64,000 bases of DNA, taken from the NCBI RefSeq assembly GCF_003253745.1, contig NZ_MZXV01000056.1, positions 186,001 to 250,000 of the forward strand, read 5' to 3'. Shown here piece by piece: positions 53,120-61,692 of the stretch; position 1 is the first letter of the stretch, and each line of letters begins with the position of its first letter. The translations under genes were made by a program, and so were the position numbers. Source of the stretch: Mesorhizobium kowhaii (lineage in GTDB: Bacteria; Pseudomonadota; Alphaproteobacteria; Rhizobiales; Rhizobiaceae). The notes under the pieces were generated by a model, which saw only the letters and a program-made list of their open reading frames with translations, was not told the DNA's origin and searched no databases.

Positions 53120-53737
53120 CTAGCTGTCGAAGAAGACCGTTTCCTTCTCCCCCTGGAGATGGACGTCGAAGACATAAATATCGCCGGTGCGATCGGCGAT
53201 CAGTGTCGGCACACGAATGCGGTGCTCGATGCGCGCCAGGATCGGATCCTGCGCATTGGCCTTTTCCTCGTCCGAAAAATAGAGCCGCGTGTGCAAGCCG
53301 AGATTGATGCCGCGGGCAACGATCCAGAGCGTGATGTGCGGCGCCATCAGGCGGCCATCGCCGAACGGTACGCGGCCGGGCTTGATCGTCTCGAACGCGC
53401 ACAGGCCGGTGTCCATGTCGGTCGGGCAACGGCCCCAACCGAGGAAATTCGGATCGGCAGCGCCGCGCAATTCAGCCGGCGAATTGTAGAGCCCGTCCGC
53501 ATCCGCCTGCCAGACCTCGATCAGCGCGTCCTTGAGCGGCGTGCCGGTGCCGTCGAGCACGCGGATGCTCAGGCCGATGCGCTCGCCCCTGGTCTTGTCG
53601 TTGACCATGGTCGCACCAAGGTCGCTCGCATAGACGCCGCCGATGCCGCAGAAATTTGGGGTCAGCCCGATATGGACATAGGGTCCCGCGGTCTGCGAAG
53701 GGCTTTCCCTGAGCCGGTCGAGCGACTGGGCCATCAA
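53120..53737 (-). CDS. pcaG: Protocatechuate 3,4-dioxygenase, alpha subunit
   Basis: A 205-residue subunit. SQTAGPYVHIGLTPNF and ALIEVWQADADGLYNSP are typical of PcaG, and GDGRLMAPHITLWIVARG is the intradiol-dioxygenase core. The alpha subunit lacks the full iron-ligand set and pairs with PcaH. Its start overlaps the pcaH stop. Confidence 0.93.
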   Translation of the reverse strand: MMAQSLDRLRESPSQTAGPYVHIGLTPNFCGIGGVYASDLGATMVNDKTRGERIGLSIRVLDGTGTPLKDALIEVWQADADGLYNSPAELRGAADPNFLGWGRCPTDMDTGLCAFETIKPGRVPFGDGRLMAPHITLWIVARGINLGLHTRLYFSDEEKANAQDPILARIEHRIRVPTLIADRTGDIYVFDVHLQGEKETVFFDS

Positions 53738-54489
53738 TTGCCCTCCAGCCTGTTTTCGAACAGCGAGGAGCGGCGCCCGCGCAGCACGATGTCGAACTTG
53801 TAGGCGCGCGCGTCGAAAGGGATCGTCGCCTGCATGTCGAGCGCGGCGATCAGCGTTTCGATGGCTGCCCTGTCGGGGATGCCGCGCGCGATCGGGCAGT
53901 GCCAGATCAGCGGGTCGCCTTCGAAATACATCTGCGTGATCAGCCGTTGCGCAAAGCCGTGGCCGAAGACCGAAAAGTGAATATGCGAGGGCCGCCAGTC
54001 GTTCGGCCCGTTCGGCCAGGGATAGGGACCGGGCTTGACGGTGCGAAAGCCATAGCCGCCATCCTCATCGGTGATGGCGCGGCCGCAGCCGCCGAAATTC
54101 GGGTCGAGCGGCGCCAGATAGCCGTCCTTCTTGTGGCGGTAGCGGCCGCCGGCATTGGCCTGCCAGAATTCGAGCAGCGCGCCGGGAACGCCAACGCCGC
54201 GTTCGTCGAGCACCCGCCCATAGACGATGATGCGCTCGCCGATGGCGCTCTCGCCGGGTCTGGCGAAATTGTGGATCAGGTCGGCGTCGAGTTCGCCGAG
54301 CATGGCGTGACCGAAGACCGGGCCGGATATTTCCGACAGCGTGTTGTCGAAGGCGAGCGGCGCCTTCTGCGGCGAGCGCAGCACGGAGGTCTTGTAGTTC
54401 GGCGTCAGCGCCGGCGGATGCCATGTCCGGTCGCGCTGGAAGAAGGCGCCGGTCTCGGGCCTCCGGTTCGATCCGGACTCAGCGGGCAT
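53734..54489 (-). CDS. pcaH: Protocatechuate 3,4-dioxygenase, beta subunit
   Basis: A 251-residue catalytic subunit. LLEFWQANAGGRYRHKKDGY gives the first tyrosine, GPYPWPNGPNDWRPSHIHFS the second tyrosine and the two histidines that bind Fe(III). It opens protocatechuate between the two hydroxyls. It overlaps the end of pcaC by 11 bases. Confidence 0.94.
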   Translation of the reverse strand: MPAESGSNRRPETGAFFQRDRTWHPPALTPNYKTSVLRSPQKAPLAFDNTLSEISGPVFGHAMLGELDADLIHNFARPGESAIGERIIVYGRVLDERGVGVPGALLEFWQANAGGRYRHKKDGYLAPLDPNFGGCGRAITDEDGGYGFRTVKPGPYPWPNGPNDWRPSHIHFSVFGHGFAQRLITQMYFEGDPLIWHCPIARGIPDRAAIETLIAALDMQATIPFDARAYKFDIVLRGRRSSLFENRLEGN

Positions 54490-54886
54490 TCTTGGCTCCG
54501 TCCATTTCCGAAAACACGTCCTTGGCGATCTTGAAGGCACGGTTGGCGGCCGGCACGCCGGCATAGATGGCGACATGCAGGAACGCTTCGCAGATATCGT
54601 CGCGCGAGGCACCGGTGTTGACGGTGGCGCGCACATGCATGGCGACCTCCTCATCATGGCCGAGTGCGGCCAGCAGCGCCAGCGTGACGATCGAGCGCTC
54701 GCGCTTGGTGAAGCCCGGCCGCGCCCACACCGTTCCCCACGCGGCCTCGGTGATCAGCTCCTGGAAAGGCTGGTCGAAATCGGTGGCGGCGACCTCGGCC
54801 CGGTCGACATGGCGGTCGCCGAGCACGGACCGCCGCACCGCGAGGCCCGTGCGATATCTGGCGGCGTTGGCGGGGACTTCATCCAT
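54479..54886 (-). CDS. pcaC: 4-carboxymuconolactone decarboxylase
   Basis: A 135-residue small helical protein. LALLAALGHDEEVAMHVRATV and AIYAGVPAANRAF match the CMD domain. It forms 3-oxoadipate enol-lactone. I start at ATG 54886, which overlaps the pcaD stop by 8 bases; an in-frame TTG lies 21 bases upstream. Confidence 0.92.
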   Translation of the reverse strand: MDEVPANAARYRTGLAVRRSVLGDRHVDRAEVAATDFDQPFQELITEAAWGTVWARPGFTKRERSIVTLALLAALGHDEEVAMHVRATVNTGASRDDICEAFLHVAIYAGVPAANRAFKIAKDVFSEMDGAKNAR

Positions 54887-55688
54887 GGGTTTCGGCTCCA
54901 AGGGCAAGCGATGCGATAAAATTGCGGATCAGGGCGGTCAGCGCTTCGGGCTGTTCGACACAAGGAATGTGTCCGGCGTCGCGGATGATCTCGAAACGCG
55001 CGCCGGGAATGAGACCGGCCAGCGAGCGGACGAGGTCGGGAGGCGTCGAGCCGTCCTGGTCGCCGGCGATGCAAAGCGTCGGCACCGCGATCCGTCTAGC
55101 GCTATCGGTGAAATCGGCGTCGCGGACCGCCATGCAGGTTCCAACATAGTCGGGCAGCGCTTGCCGGGTCAGCATGTTGCGGCAGCCAGCAAGGTCGGCA
55201 GCGCGCGCGACATGGAAATCCGGCGTGAACCATACTTTCATCACGCCGTCGGCGATCGCCTCGATGCCGTCCCGTTCCACGATCGAAATGCGCGTGTTCC
55301 AGCTCTCGGTCGTGCCGATCTTGTGGGCAGTGTCGCACAGGATCATGGCCTCGACGATCTCCGGGCGCCTGGCATAGAGCCCTTGCGCGATCATACCGCC
55401 GACCGACAGGCCGCACAGCACGACCTTGCCCAGCCCGAAATGATCGATGAGCGCCGAGAGATCATCGACATGATCGTCGATCGACCTGATACCGCCGATG
55501 TCAGAGAGCCCGTGGCCACGCTTGTCGTAGACCAGCAGCGGCATTTCACCGTCCAGGATCGACAGGACCTGGTCCCAGATCCGGAAGTCGGTGCCGAGCG
55601 AATTGATGAACACGATCGGGCGCGCACTGCCGTTCGCCTCGATGCGACGGTGGTGCAGCGTGATGCCGCCGATGGTGACGAATGGCAC
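54879..55688 (-). CDS. pcaD: 3-oxoadipate enol-lactonase
   Basis: A 269-residue alpha/beta-hydrolase. FINSLGTDFRIWD is the oxyanion region, LCGLSVGGMIAQGL holds the nucleophile Ser, IAGDQDGSTP the acid and GHIPCVEQP the His. It starts with GTG 55688, preceded by GGAGGACC. It heads the pcaDCHGB-pobA operon, divergent from pcaQ. Confidence 0.93.
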   Translation of the reverse strand: MPFVTIGGITLHHRRIEANGSARPIVFINSLGTDFRIWDQVLSILDGEMPLLVYDKRGHGLSDIGGIRSIDDHVDDLSALIDHFGLGKVVLCGLSVGGMIAQGLYARRPEIVEAMILCDTAHKIGTTESWNTRISIVERDGIEAIADGVMKVWFTPDFHVARAADLAGCRNMLTRQALPDYVGTCMAVRDADFTDSARRIAVPTLCIAGDQDGSTPPDLVRSLAGLIPGARFEIIRDAGHIPCVEQPEALTALIRNFIASLALGAETHG

Positions 55689-55774
55689 GATTTCGGTCCT
55701 CCATCTCCACATTGCACAAGGCATTTGGTTCGGTAAAATGATATTTTGCGCCGTTTCATTAACTCAGGGGTTAT
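55665..55774. repeat. Promoter cassette between pcaD and pcaQ, left copy of an inverted duplication
   Basis: These 110 bases, read on the minus strand, match 56747-56857 read on the plus strand at about 80-85% by eye with one 1-base gap. They include the PcaQ box, an identical 27-base core, the GGAGGACC site and the first eight codons of pcaD. Confidence 0.85.
55759..55774. promoter_or_regulatory. pcaQ: PcaQ-binding site for pcaD/pcaQ
   Basis: On the minus strand the site reads ATAACCCCTGAGTTAA, fitting the PcaQ pattern ATAACCnnnnGGTTAA with one mismatch. It lies about 71 bases before the pcaD GTG and 8 bases before the pcaQ ATG. Confidence 0.8.
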
Positions 55775-55781
55775 CAAATCC

Positions 55782-56699
55782 ATGTCCGAGGGCCGCATCC
55801 GGTTCCGTCACCTACAGGCATTCCTGGAAGTTGCGCGGCAGGGAAGCGTGGCGAGAGCGGCCGATTTTCTGCATGTCAGCCCACCAGCGGTGACCAAGAC
55901 GTTGCGCGAGCTGGAAGAGGCGCTCGGCGTGGCGGTGGTCGAACGCGACGGCCGCGGCATCAGGCTGACGCGCATCGGCGAGATCTTCCTTCGCCATGCC
56001 GGCACGGCGATCACGGCGCTCAAGCAAGGCGTCGATTCCGTCAGGCAGGACGGGGCGGTCAACCGGCACCCGATCCGCATCGGCGCGCTGCCGACGGTGT
56101 CAGCGCGGGTGATGCCGCTTGCCATGACCCTGTTTCTCAAGGAGGGCACCCGGGCGGCGATCAAGATCGTCACCGGCGAGAACGCGGTGCTGCTCGAACA
56201 ATTGCGCATCGGCGCGCTCGATCTCGTCGTCGGGCGGCTGGCGGCGCCGGAGAACATGACCGGCTTCTTCTTCGAGCACCTCTACTCCGAACAGGTGCTG
56301 TTCGTGGTGCGAGCGGGACACCCGCTGCTTGATCCCAATCAGGATGTGTTCGCACGGCTCGACGAATTCCCGATGCTGATGCCGACGCGGGAATCGGTCA
56401 TCCGCCCCTTCGTCGACCGGCTGTTCATCACCAACGGCATGACCGCACCGGCAACCGAGATCGAAACCGTCTCGGACTCCTTCGGCCGCGCCTTCCTGCG
56501 ACAGAGCAATGCCGTCTGGATCATTTCAGCCGGCGTCGTCGCCAATGAACTCGGCAGCGGCGCCTTCGTCGCCTTGCCGGTCAACACCGAGGAAACCAAG
56601 GGTCCGGTCGGCCTGACGATGCGGACGGACACGGCGCCCTCGCCGGCCTTCTCCATCTTGCTGCAGACCATCCGCGAAGCGGCAAGGCAAGGCAGCTGA
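55782..56699 (+). CDS. pcaQ: LysR-family activator of protocatechuate catabolism
   Basis: A 305-residue LysR regulator. The helix-turn-helix is at residues 6-60 (LQAFLEVARQGSVARAADFL, PPAVTKTLRELEEAL). The inducer-binding domain has IRIGALPTVSARVMPLAMTL, close to PcaQ of rhizobia and agrobacteria. PcaQ normally responds to 3-carboxymuconate derivatives and activates pcaDCHGB. The gene is flanked on both sides by copies of its own box. Confidence 0.92.
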   Translation: MSEGRIRFRHLQAFLEVARQGSVARAADFLHVSPPAVTKTLRELEEALGVAVVERDGRGIRLTRIGEIFLRHAGTAITALKQGVDSVRQDGAVNRHPIRIGALPTVSARVMPLAMTLFLKEGTRAAIKIVTGENAVLLEQLRIGALDLVVGRLAAPENMTGFFFEHLYSEQVLFVVRAGHPLLDPNQDVFARLDEFPMLMPTRESVIRPFVDRLFITNGMTAPATEIETVSDSFGRAFLRQSNAVWIISAGVVANELGSGAFVALPVNTEETKGPVGLTMRTDTAPSPAFSILLQTIREAARQGS

Positions 56700-56746
56700 C
56701 GGTCTCCGAGCATTTCAACCGGACGTCATCCCGGCCACGCCGTTTC

Positions 56747-56762
56747 CTAACCCAGGGGTTAA
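56747..56762. promoter_or_regulatory. Second PcaQ-binding site, for the downstream ABC importer operon
   Basis: CTAACCCAGGGGTTAA matches ATAACCnnnnGGTTAA in all but the first base. It lies 191 bases before the binding-protein gene and is part of the duplicated promoter cassette. A PcaQ-controlled protocatechuate importer (pcaMNVWX) is known in Sinorhizobium meliloti. Confidence 0.8.
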
Positions 56763-56857
56763 TGAAACACCGCAAAATATCATTTTACCGAACCAAACCG
56801 GTGGTGCACTGTGACGATGGAGGACCAAAAATCGTGCCATTCGTCGCCATCGATGGC
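56747..56857. repeat. Right copy of the inverted pca promoter duplication
   Basis: Inverted match of 55665-55774 (see that entry). The copies have diverged mainly between the box and the ribosome-binding site. Homology ends eight codons into the pcaD reading frame. Confidence 0.85.
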
Positions 56858-56941
56858 GGTGGATCACCGTCTCAAGCGGCAAAAGCGTTGAACGAACCGG
56901 TGGTTGCCGCGAGGCGCCACCATAGAGGGAGGAACACATGA
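56834..56941 (+). CDS. 35-codon leader ORF derived from the 5' end of pcaD
   Basis: Starting at the duplicated GTG, the frame reads VPFVAIDGG and goes on for 35 codons, ending in a TGA that overlaps the ATG of the importer gene (ATGA). The first eight residues match the PcaD N-terminus. It keeps the copied GGAGG ribosome-binding site. It may be an accidental remnant or may now couple translation to the next gene. Confidence 0.4.
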   Translation: MPFVAIDGGGSPSQAAKALNEPVVAARRHHRGRNT

Positions 56942-58254
56942 CCCACGCCATCGGCAGCAGATCCACCGTTCCAGGCATATCGCGACGCCAGTTCATCGCC
57001 ACGTCGATCGCCGGCGGCACGGCGCTCGCGCTTGGCGGCCACAGCGCCTTTGCCAAGGCCGGCGACACGCTCAAAATCGGCTTTGTCAGCCCGCGCACCG
57101 GGCCGCTCGCCGGCTTCGGCCAGACCGATGGTTACGTGCTCGACCTGGCCCGCAAGGCGCTGGCCGGCGGGCTCGACATCGGCGGCAAGAAATACAGCGT
57201 CGAAATCCTAGACCAGGACACGCAGTCCGATCCGTCGCGCGCCGGCCAGTTGGCCAAGGACCTGATCAACAACCAGGCCATCGACTTGATGCTGGCGGTG
57301 TCGACGCCCGAAGTGATCAACCCGGTGGCCGACGCCTGCGAAGCCGCCGGCGTGCCGTGCCTGTCGACAGTCATGCCTTGGGAAGCCTGGTATTTCGGCC
57401 GTGGCGCCAAGCCCGGCGCGCCCTCGCCGTTCAAATGGACCTATCACTTCGGCTTCGGCGTCGGCGAGTTCTTCAAGACCTACATCTCGCAATGGAACCT
57501 GATCGAGACCAACAAGAAGGTCGGCGTCATGTATCCGAATGATGCCGACGGCAACGCCATCCGCGCCAACCTGGCACCGCTGCTGGCCAAGCAAGGCTTC
57601 ACCATTGTCGATCCCGGCGCCTATGAGACCGGCACCACCGACTATTCCTCGCAGATCGCGCTGTTCAAGCAGGAAGGCGTCGAGATCTTCAATTCCTTCC
57701 CGATCCCGCCGGATTTCGCGGCGTTCTGGCGCCAGGCGGCGCAGCAAGGGCTGATCAAGCAGATCAAGATCTGCCAGGTCGCCAAGACCGGGCTGTTCCC
57801 CTCGGATATCGAGGCGCTCGGCGATCTCGGCATGAAGATTTCAAGCGCCGCCTACTGGCACAAGGCCTTCCCCTACAAGTCGCCGCTGACCGGTGTTTCG
57901 GGCTCCGAGCTGGCCGACGGCTATGAGGCCGCGAGCGGCAAGCAGTGGACGCAGCAGCTCGGCGCCTCGATGTCGCTACTCGACGCCGGCTTCGAGGCGC
58001 TGAAGGCCAGCACCGACGCCAAGGACAAGGCGGCGGTGGCCAAGGCGCTGAGCCAGCTCAAGACCGAGACCATGATCGGCAAGGTCGACTTCACCAGCGG
58101 GCCGGTGGCCAATGTCTCGCCCGGCCCGATCATCGGCACGCAGTGGGTCGCCGCCAAGGAAGGCAGCAAGTTCCCGCTCGATTATGTCGTGACCGAGAAT
58201 GCCACGGACCCGAAAGTGCCCGTCGAAGCCAAGCTTCTGCCTTACAACGGCTGA
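56938..58254 (+). CDS. pcaM: ABC transporter substrate-binding protein, probable protocatechuate/aromatic-acid type
   Basis: A 438-residue Liv-type binding protein with a twin-arginine signal (GISRRQFIATSIAGGTALAL, cleavage near SAFAKA). The mature part contains LKIGFVSPRTGPLAGFGQTDG and a long ligand domain. Its promoter copies the PcaQ box of the pca operon, and the gene order matches a Liv importer, so the equivalent of S. meliloti PcaM is likely. GGGAGGA precedes the ATG. Confidence 0.8.
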   Translation: MTHAIGSRSTVPGISRRQFIATSIAGGTALALGGHSAFAKAGDTLKIGFVSPRTGPLAGFGQTDGYVLDLARKALAGGLDIGGKKYSVEILDQDTQSDPSRAGQLAKDLINNQAIDLMLAVSTPEVINPVADACEAAGVPCLSTVMPWEAWYFGRGAKPGAPSPFKWTYHFGFGVGEFFKTYISQWNLIETNKKVGVMYPNDADGNAIRANLAPLLAKQGFTIVDPGAYETGTTDYSSQIALFKQEGVEIFNSFPIPPDFAAFWRQAAQQGLIKQIKICQVAKTGLFPSDIEALGDLGMKISSAAYWHKAFPYKSPLTGVSGSELADGYEAASGKQWTQQLGASMSLLDAGFEALKASTDAKDKAAVAKALSQLKTETMIGKVDFTSGPVANVSPGPIIGTQWVAAKEGSKFPLDYVVTENATDPKVPVEAKLLPYNG

Positions 58255-58278
58255 TGGACCGCTGACGAGGATCACCTG

Positions 58279-59019
58279 GTGACCCATCCGCAACAACAGG
58301 CGATCCTGACCGCCGCCGGTATCCACAAGCGCTTCGGTGCACTGGTGGTGCTGGATGCTATCGACTTCACCATAGCCGCTGACGAGGCGGTCGGCATTGT
58401 CGGCCCGAACGGCGCCGGCAAGACCACGCTGCTCAGCGTGCTGGCCGGGGCATTTCTGCCGAGTTCGGGCACGGTCAGCTTCAAGGGCGGCGATGTGACT
58501 CCGCTGTCGGCAACGCAGCGCTGCCGGCTCGGCCTGGTGCGCACGCACCAGGTGCCGAAACCGTTCAGCGGCATGACCACCTTCGAGAATGTCTTCGTCG
58601 CCGCCTCGCATGGCGCCGGCCTCGGCCGCGACGAGGCCTATGAGGAAGCGCTCGGCTCGCTGAAGCTGTGCGGCATGCTGGGCGTTGCCAACCGGCGCGC
58701 CGAAACGCTCGGGCTGCTCGACCGCAAGCGGCTGGAACTGGCGCGGGCGCTCGCGGCAAGACCGACGCTGCTGCTGCTCGACGAGATCGGCGGCGGCCTG
58801 ACCGATGGCGAAGCCGGCGAACTTGTCGACACGATCAAGGAATTGCGCCGGCGCAAGATCGGCATCGTCTGGATCGAGCACATCGTCCACATCCTGCTGC
58901 AGGTGGCAGAGCGGCTGATCTGCATGGACGCCGGCAAGATTATCGCCGACGGCGAGCCGCAAGCGGTGATGGGCAATCCCGAGGTCGTGCGCGCCTATCT
59001 CGGCGGAGGCCCGAAATGA
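58279..59019 (+). CDS. ABC transporter ATPase, LivG type (aromatic-acid importer)
   Basis: A 246-residue ATPase that starts with GTG. Walker A is GPNGAGKTTLLSVLAG, followed by the LivG-like RLGLVRTHQVPKPF. The signature is degenerate (TLGLLDRKRLELARAL instead of LSGGQ), as seen in several LivG homologues, and Walker B is LLLLDEIGGGL. It corresponds to PcaW or PcaX. Confidence 0.87.
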   Translation: MTHPQQQAILTAAGIHKRFGALVVLDAIDFTIAADEAVGIVGPNGAGKTTLLSVLAGAFLPSSGTVSFKGGDVTPLSATQRCRLGLVRTHQVPKPFSGMTTFENVFVAASHGAGLGRDEAYEEALGSLKLCGMLGVANRRAETLGLLDRKRLELARALAARPTLLLLDEIGGGLTDGEAGELVDTIKELRRRKIGIVWIEHIVHILLQVAERLICMDAGKIIADGEPQAVMGNPEVVRAYLGGGPK

Positions 59020-59744
59020 GCCTGCTGTCGGTCGAGAACCTGGTTGTCCGGCACGGCCTCCTGCAGGCGGTGCGCGGCGTGAGCTTCACGATCGAACGCG
59101 GCGAAACACTGGCGCTGGTCGGCGCCAATGGCGCCGGCAAGACGACGCTGCTCCGGGCAATCGCGGGTGCGCATCAGCCGGCAGCCGGCCGCGTGCTGCT
59201 CGACGGCGCCGATCTCACCAATATTCCGTCGCACAGGCGCGTCGGCATGGGTGTCGCGCTGGTGCCGGAGGGGCGCAGACTGTTCGTTCAGATGACGGTC
59301 GAGGAGAACCTTCTGCTCGGCAAGACCGCCGGCCGGCCGGGCGACTGGAGCGTCGACAAGGTGCTGGAGATGTTCCCCAACCTCAAGCCGCGCCGTCATG
59401 CCAAGACGGGCCATCTCTCGGGCGGCGAGCAGCAGGCGACGGCGATCGGCCGCGCTTTGATGAGCAATCCGGGCGTGCTGCTGCTCGACGAGGTTTCGCT
59501 CGGCCTGTCGCCGCTGATCGTCGACCGTGTCTATGCCGCGCTGCAAGGGCTGATCGCTTCAGGCACGACGATCATCCTGGTCGAACAGGACCTCAACCGG
59601 GCGCTCGCGGTATCCGACAGGGTCATCTGCATGCTCGAAGGCCGTGTCGCGCTTGAAGGACCAAGCAAGGAGGTTTCGCGCGACGAGGTAACGAAGGCCT
59701 ATTTCGGCCTGCACCGGAAAGGCACCGGGAGCGTTCCCGCATGA
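59016..59744 (+). CDS. ABC transporter ATPase, LivF type (aromatic-acid importer)
   Basis: A 242-residue ATPase. Walker A is GANGAGKTTLLRAIAG, signature LSGGEQQATAIGRAL, Walker B VLLLDEVSLGLSP, with LVPEGRRLFVQMTVEENL typical of LivF. It overlaps its neighbours by ATGA at both ends. Confidence 0.9.
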   Translation: MSLLSVENLVVRHGLLQAVRGVSFTIERGETLALVGANGAGKTTLLRAIAGAHQPAAGRVLLDGADLTNIPSHRRVGMGVALVPEGRRLFVQMTVEENLLLGKTAGRPGDWSVDKVLEMFPNLKPRRHAKTGHLSGGEQQATAIGRALMSNPGVLLLDEVSLGLSPLIVDRVYAALQGLIASGTTIILVEQDLNRALAVSDRVICMLEGRVALEGPSKEVSRDEVTKAYFGLHRKGTGSVPA

Positions 59745-60631
59745 GCAACCAGATCATCCAGGGCATCCTTCTCGGCGGCTATTACGCGCTGATCGCCTGC
59801 GGCCTGTCGTTCATGTTTTCGGTGATGCGCATCATCAACCTCGCCCATGGCAGCCTTGCTGTGTTCGCTGCCTATGCGCTGTGGCTGCTCGCGTCGCGAT
59901 TCCACGTCTCGCCCTTTGCCGGCCTGCTCATCGTCCTGCCGCTGATGGCGGCGATCGGCTGGGCATTGCAGCGCTTCCTGCTCGAACGCAGCGCACGCGG
60001 CGGCGCCCTGCTGCCGATCCTGACGACGTTCGGCCTCGCCATCGTCATCGACAATCTGCTGTTCGAGCAATTCGGCGCGGACACGCGTTCGCTGGCTCCC
60101 TATATCGGCAGCCTGTCCTATGATTCCTGGGAATGGCCCGGCAACATCTATGTCGGCAAGCTCGCCGTGATCATGTTCGCCACGGCCGTGGTCCTGCTGG
60201 GCGGGCTGCAGCTGTTCCTCACCCGCACCCGGCTTGGCCGCTCGATCCGCGCCACATCGGAAGACCCCGACACCGCCGGCCTGGTCGGTGTCGATGCGCG
60301 CCGCGCCAACGCAATTGCCGCCGCCATCGCCATGGTCACGGTTGGTCTTGCCGGCGCGTTCCTGGGCATGCGCGCCACCTTCGATCCCTATGCCGGCGCG
60401 CCGCAATTGCTGTTCGCCTTCGAGGCGGCGGTGATCGGCGGCGCCGGATCGCTGTGGGGAACGCTGATCGGCGGCATCGTACTGGCGCTTGCCCAGACGC
60501 TCGGCGCGCAAGTGCATCCGCAGGGGTTTCTGATCGGCGGCCACGCTGTCTTTCTCGTCGTGCTGTTCGTGCGGCTGTCCGCGTCCGGCCTCGGCGTGCG
60601 CGGCCTGTTGCGCCTCGGGAGGACGTCATGA
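59741..60631 (+). CDS. ABC transporter permease, LivH type (aromatic-acid importer)
   Basis: A 296-residue membrane protein. IIQGILLGGYYALIACGLSF and VMRIINLAHGSLAVFAAY are LivH hallmarks; GAGSLWGTLIGGIVLALAQ is the conserved C-terminal block. It corresponds to PcaN or PcaV. Confidence 0.9.
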   Translation: MSNQIIQGILLGGYYALIACGLSFMFSVMRIINLAHGSLAVFAAYALWLLASRFHVSPFAGLLIVLPLMAAIGWALQRFLLERSARGGALLPILTTFGLAIVIDNLLFEQFGADTRSLAPYIGSLSYDSWEWPGNIYVGKLAVIMFATAVVLLGGLQLFLTRTRLGRSIRATSEDPDTAGLVGVDARRANAIAAAIAMVTVGLAGAFLGMRATFDPYAGAPQLLFAFEAAVIGGAGSLWGTLIGGIVLALAQTLGAQVHPQGFLIGGHAVFLVVLFVRLSASGLGVRGLLRLGRTS

Positions 60632-61692
60632 GCACTCCCGCCACCATGCCTGTCATCGAGCGCGGCACTGCGACGTCGCGGATCGCCGCAATGGCCGTCG
60701 CTATCATCATCACGCTGCTTGCGATTGCTCCGCAATTGCTGTCGGCCGGCGCGGTCGATCGCATGACCGCGCTGTTCATCTATGTGATCCTGGCAGCGAT
60801 GTGGAATGCGCTGGCCGGCTTCGGCGGCTTGGTCTCGGTCGGGCAGCAGGTGTTCTTCGGGCTCGGCGCCTATTTCGCCATCCGGCTGGCCGATGCAGGC
60901 CTCAACCCATTCCTGGCGCTGTTCGCGTCGGGAATTGTCGTCGGCGTGGTGTCTATCCCGCTGTCGCTGTTCATGCTGCGGCTCAGGAACGGCGAGTTTG
61001 CCATCGGCATGTGGGTCATCGCGGCATTGACGCATCTCTTGGTCAATCTCGACCGGCTGGTGCAGGGCGAAACCGGCACGTCGCTGATCTCGCTCAATGT
61101 CTATGACGCCGGCACCAGGCGGGCGACGATCTACTGGCTGGCACTGGCCTCGATGACCGCCCTGCTCGCCATCCTGTTTGGCCTGCTGCGCGGCAGCACG
61201 GGTGCCGCGATCCGCGCGATCCGGGACAATGAGGACGCCGCCGCCTCGGTCGGCGTGCGCGTCACCGGCACCAAGCGGCTGCTGTTCGTGCTTGCCGCCT
61301 TCGGCATCGGCATTGCCGGCGCGCTGTGGCTGGCGACCTCGATCACCTTCCAGCCGAAAACCTACTTCAACGTGCAATGGACCGCCTACATGATCTTCAT
61401 GGTGCTGGTCGGCGGCATCGGCACTTTCGAGGGCGCCATCCTCGGCGCGCTGGCGTTCTTCCTCATCGAGACCTGGTTCGGCGGCACCGGCGTCTGGTAC
61501 CTGGTCGGCCTCGGCGCCACGGCGGTGCTGTTCTCGCTCTTCCTGCCGCGCGGCTTGTGGGGAACGATCGAGGAGCGCTTTGGGCTTCGCCTGCTGCCGG
61601 TCGGCTATCGCGTCAGGCTCGCGGCGGCCTCCGCCGATGACGACGCGATGCCTTCGCCACAACAAACCACGATGCATCAGGAAAAGGCATGA
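60628..61692 (+). CDS. ABC transporter permease, LivM type (aromatic-acid importer)
   Basis: A 354-residue membrane protein. WNALAGFGGLVSVGQQVFFG and GAAIRAIRDNEDAAASVGV are typical of LivM, and a soluble C-terminal tail of about 40 residues follows the last helix. ATG 60628 overlaps the LivH stop, and its own stop overlaps the SDR start. Confidence 0.9.
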   Translation: MSTPATMPVIERGTATSRIAAMAVAIIITLLAIAPQLLSAGAVDRMTALFIYVILAAMWNALAGFGGLVSVGQQVFFGLGAYFAIRLADAGLNPFLALFASGIVVGVVSIPLSLFMLRLRNGEFAIGMWVIAALTHLLVNLDRLVQGETGTSLISLNVYDAGTRRATIYWLALASMTALLAILFGLLRGSTGAAIRAIRDNEDAAASVGVRVTGTKRLLFVLAAFGIGIAGALWLATSITFQPKTYFNVQWTAYMIFMVLVGGIGTFEGAILGALAFFLIETWFGGTGVWYLVGLGATAVLFSLFLPRGLWGTIEERFGLRLLPVGYRVRLAAASADDDAMPSPQQTTMHQEKA

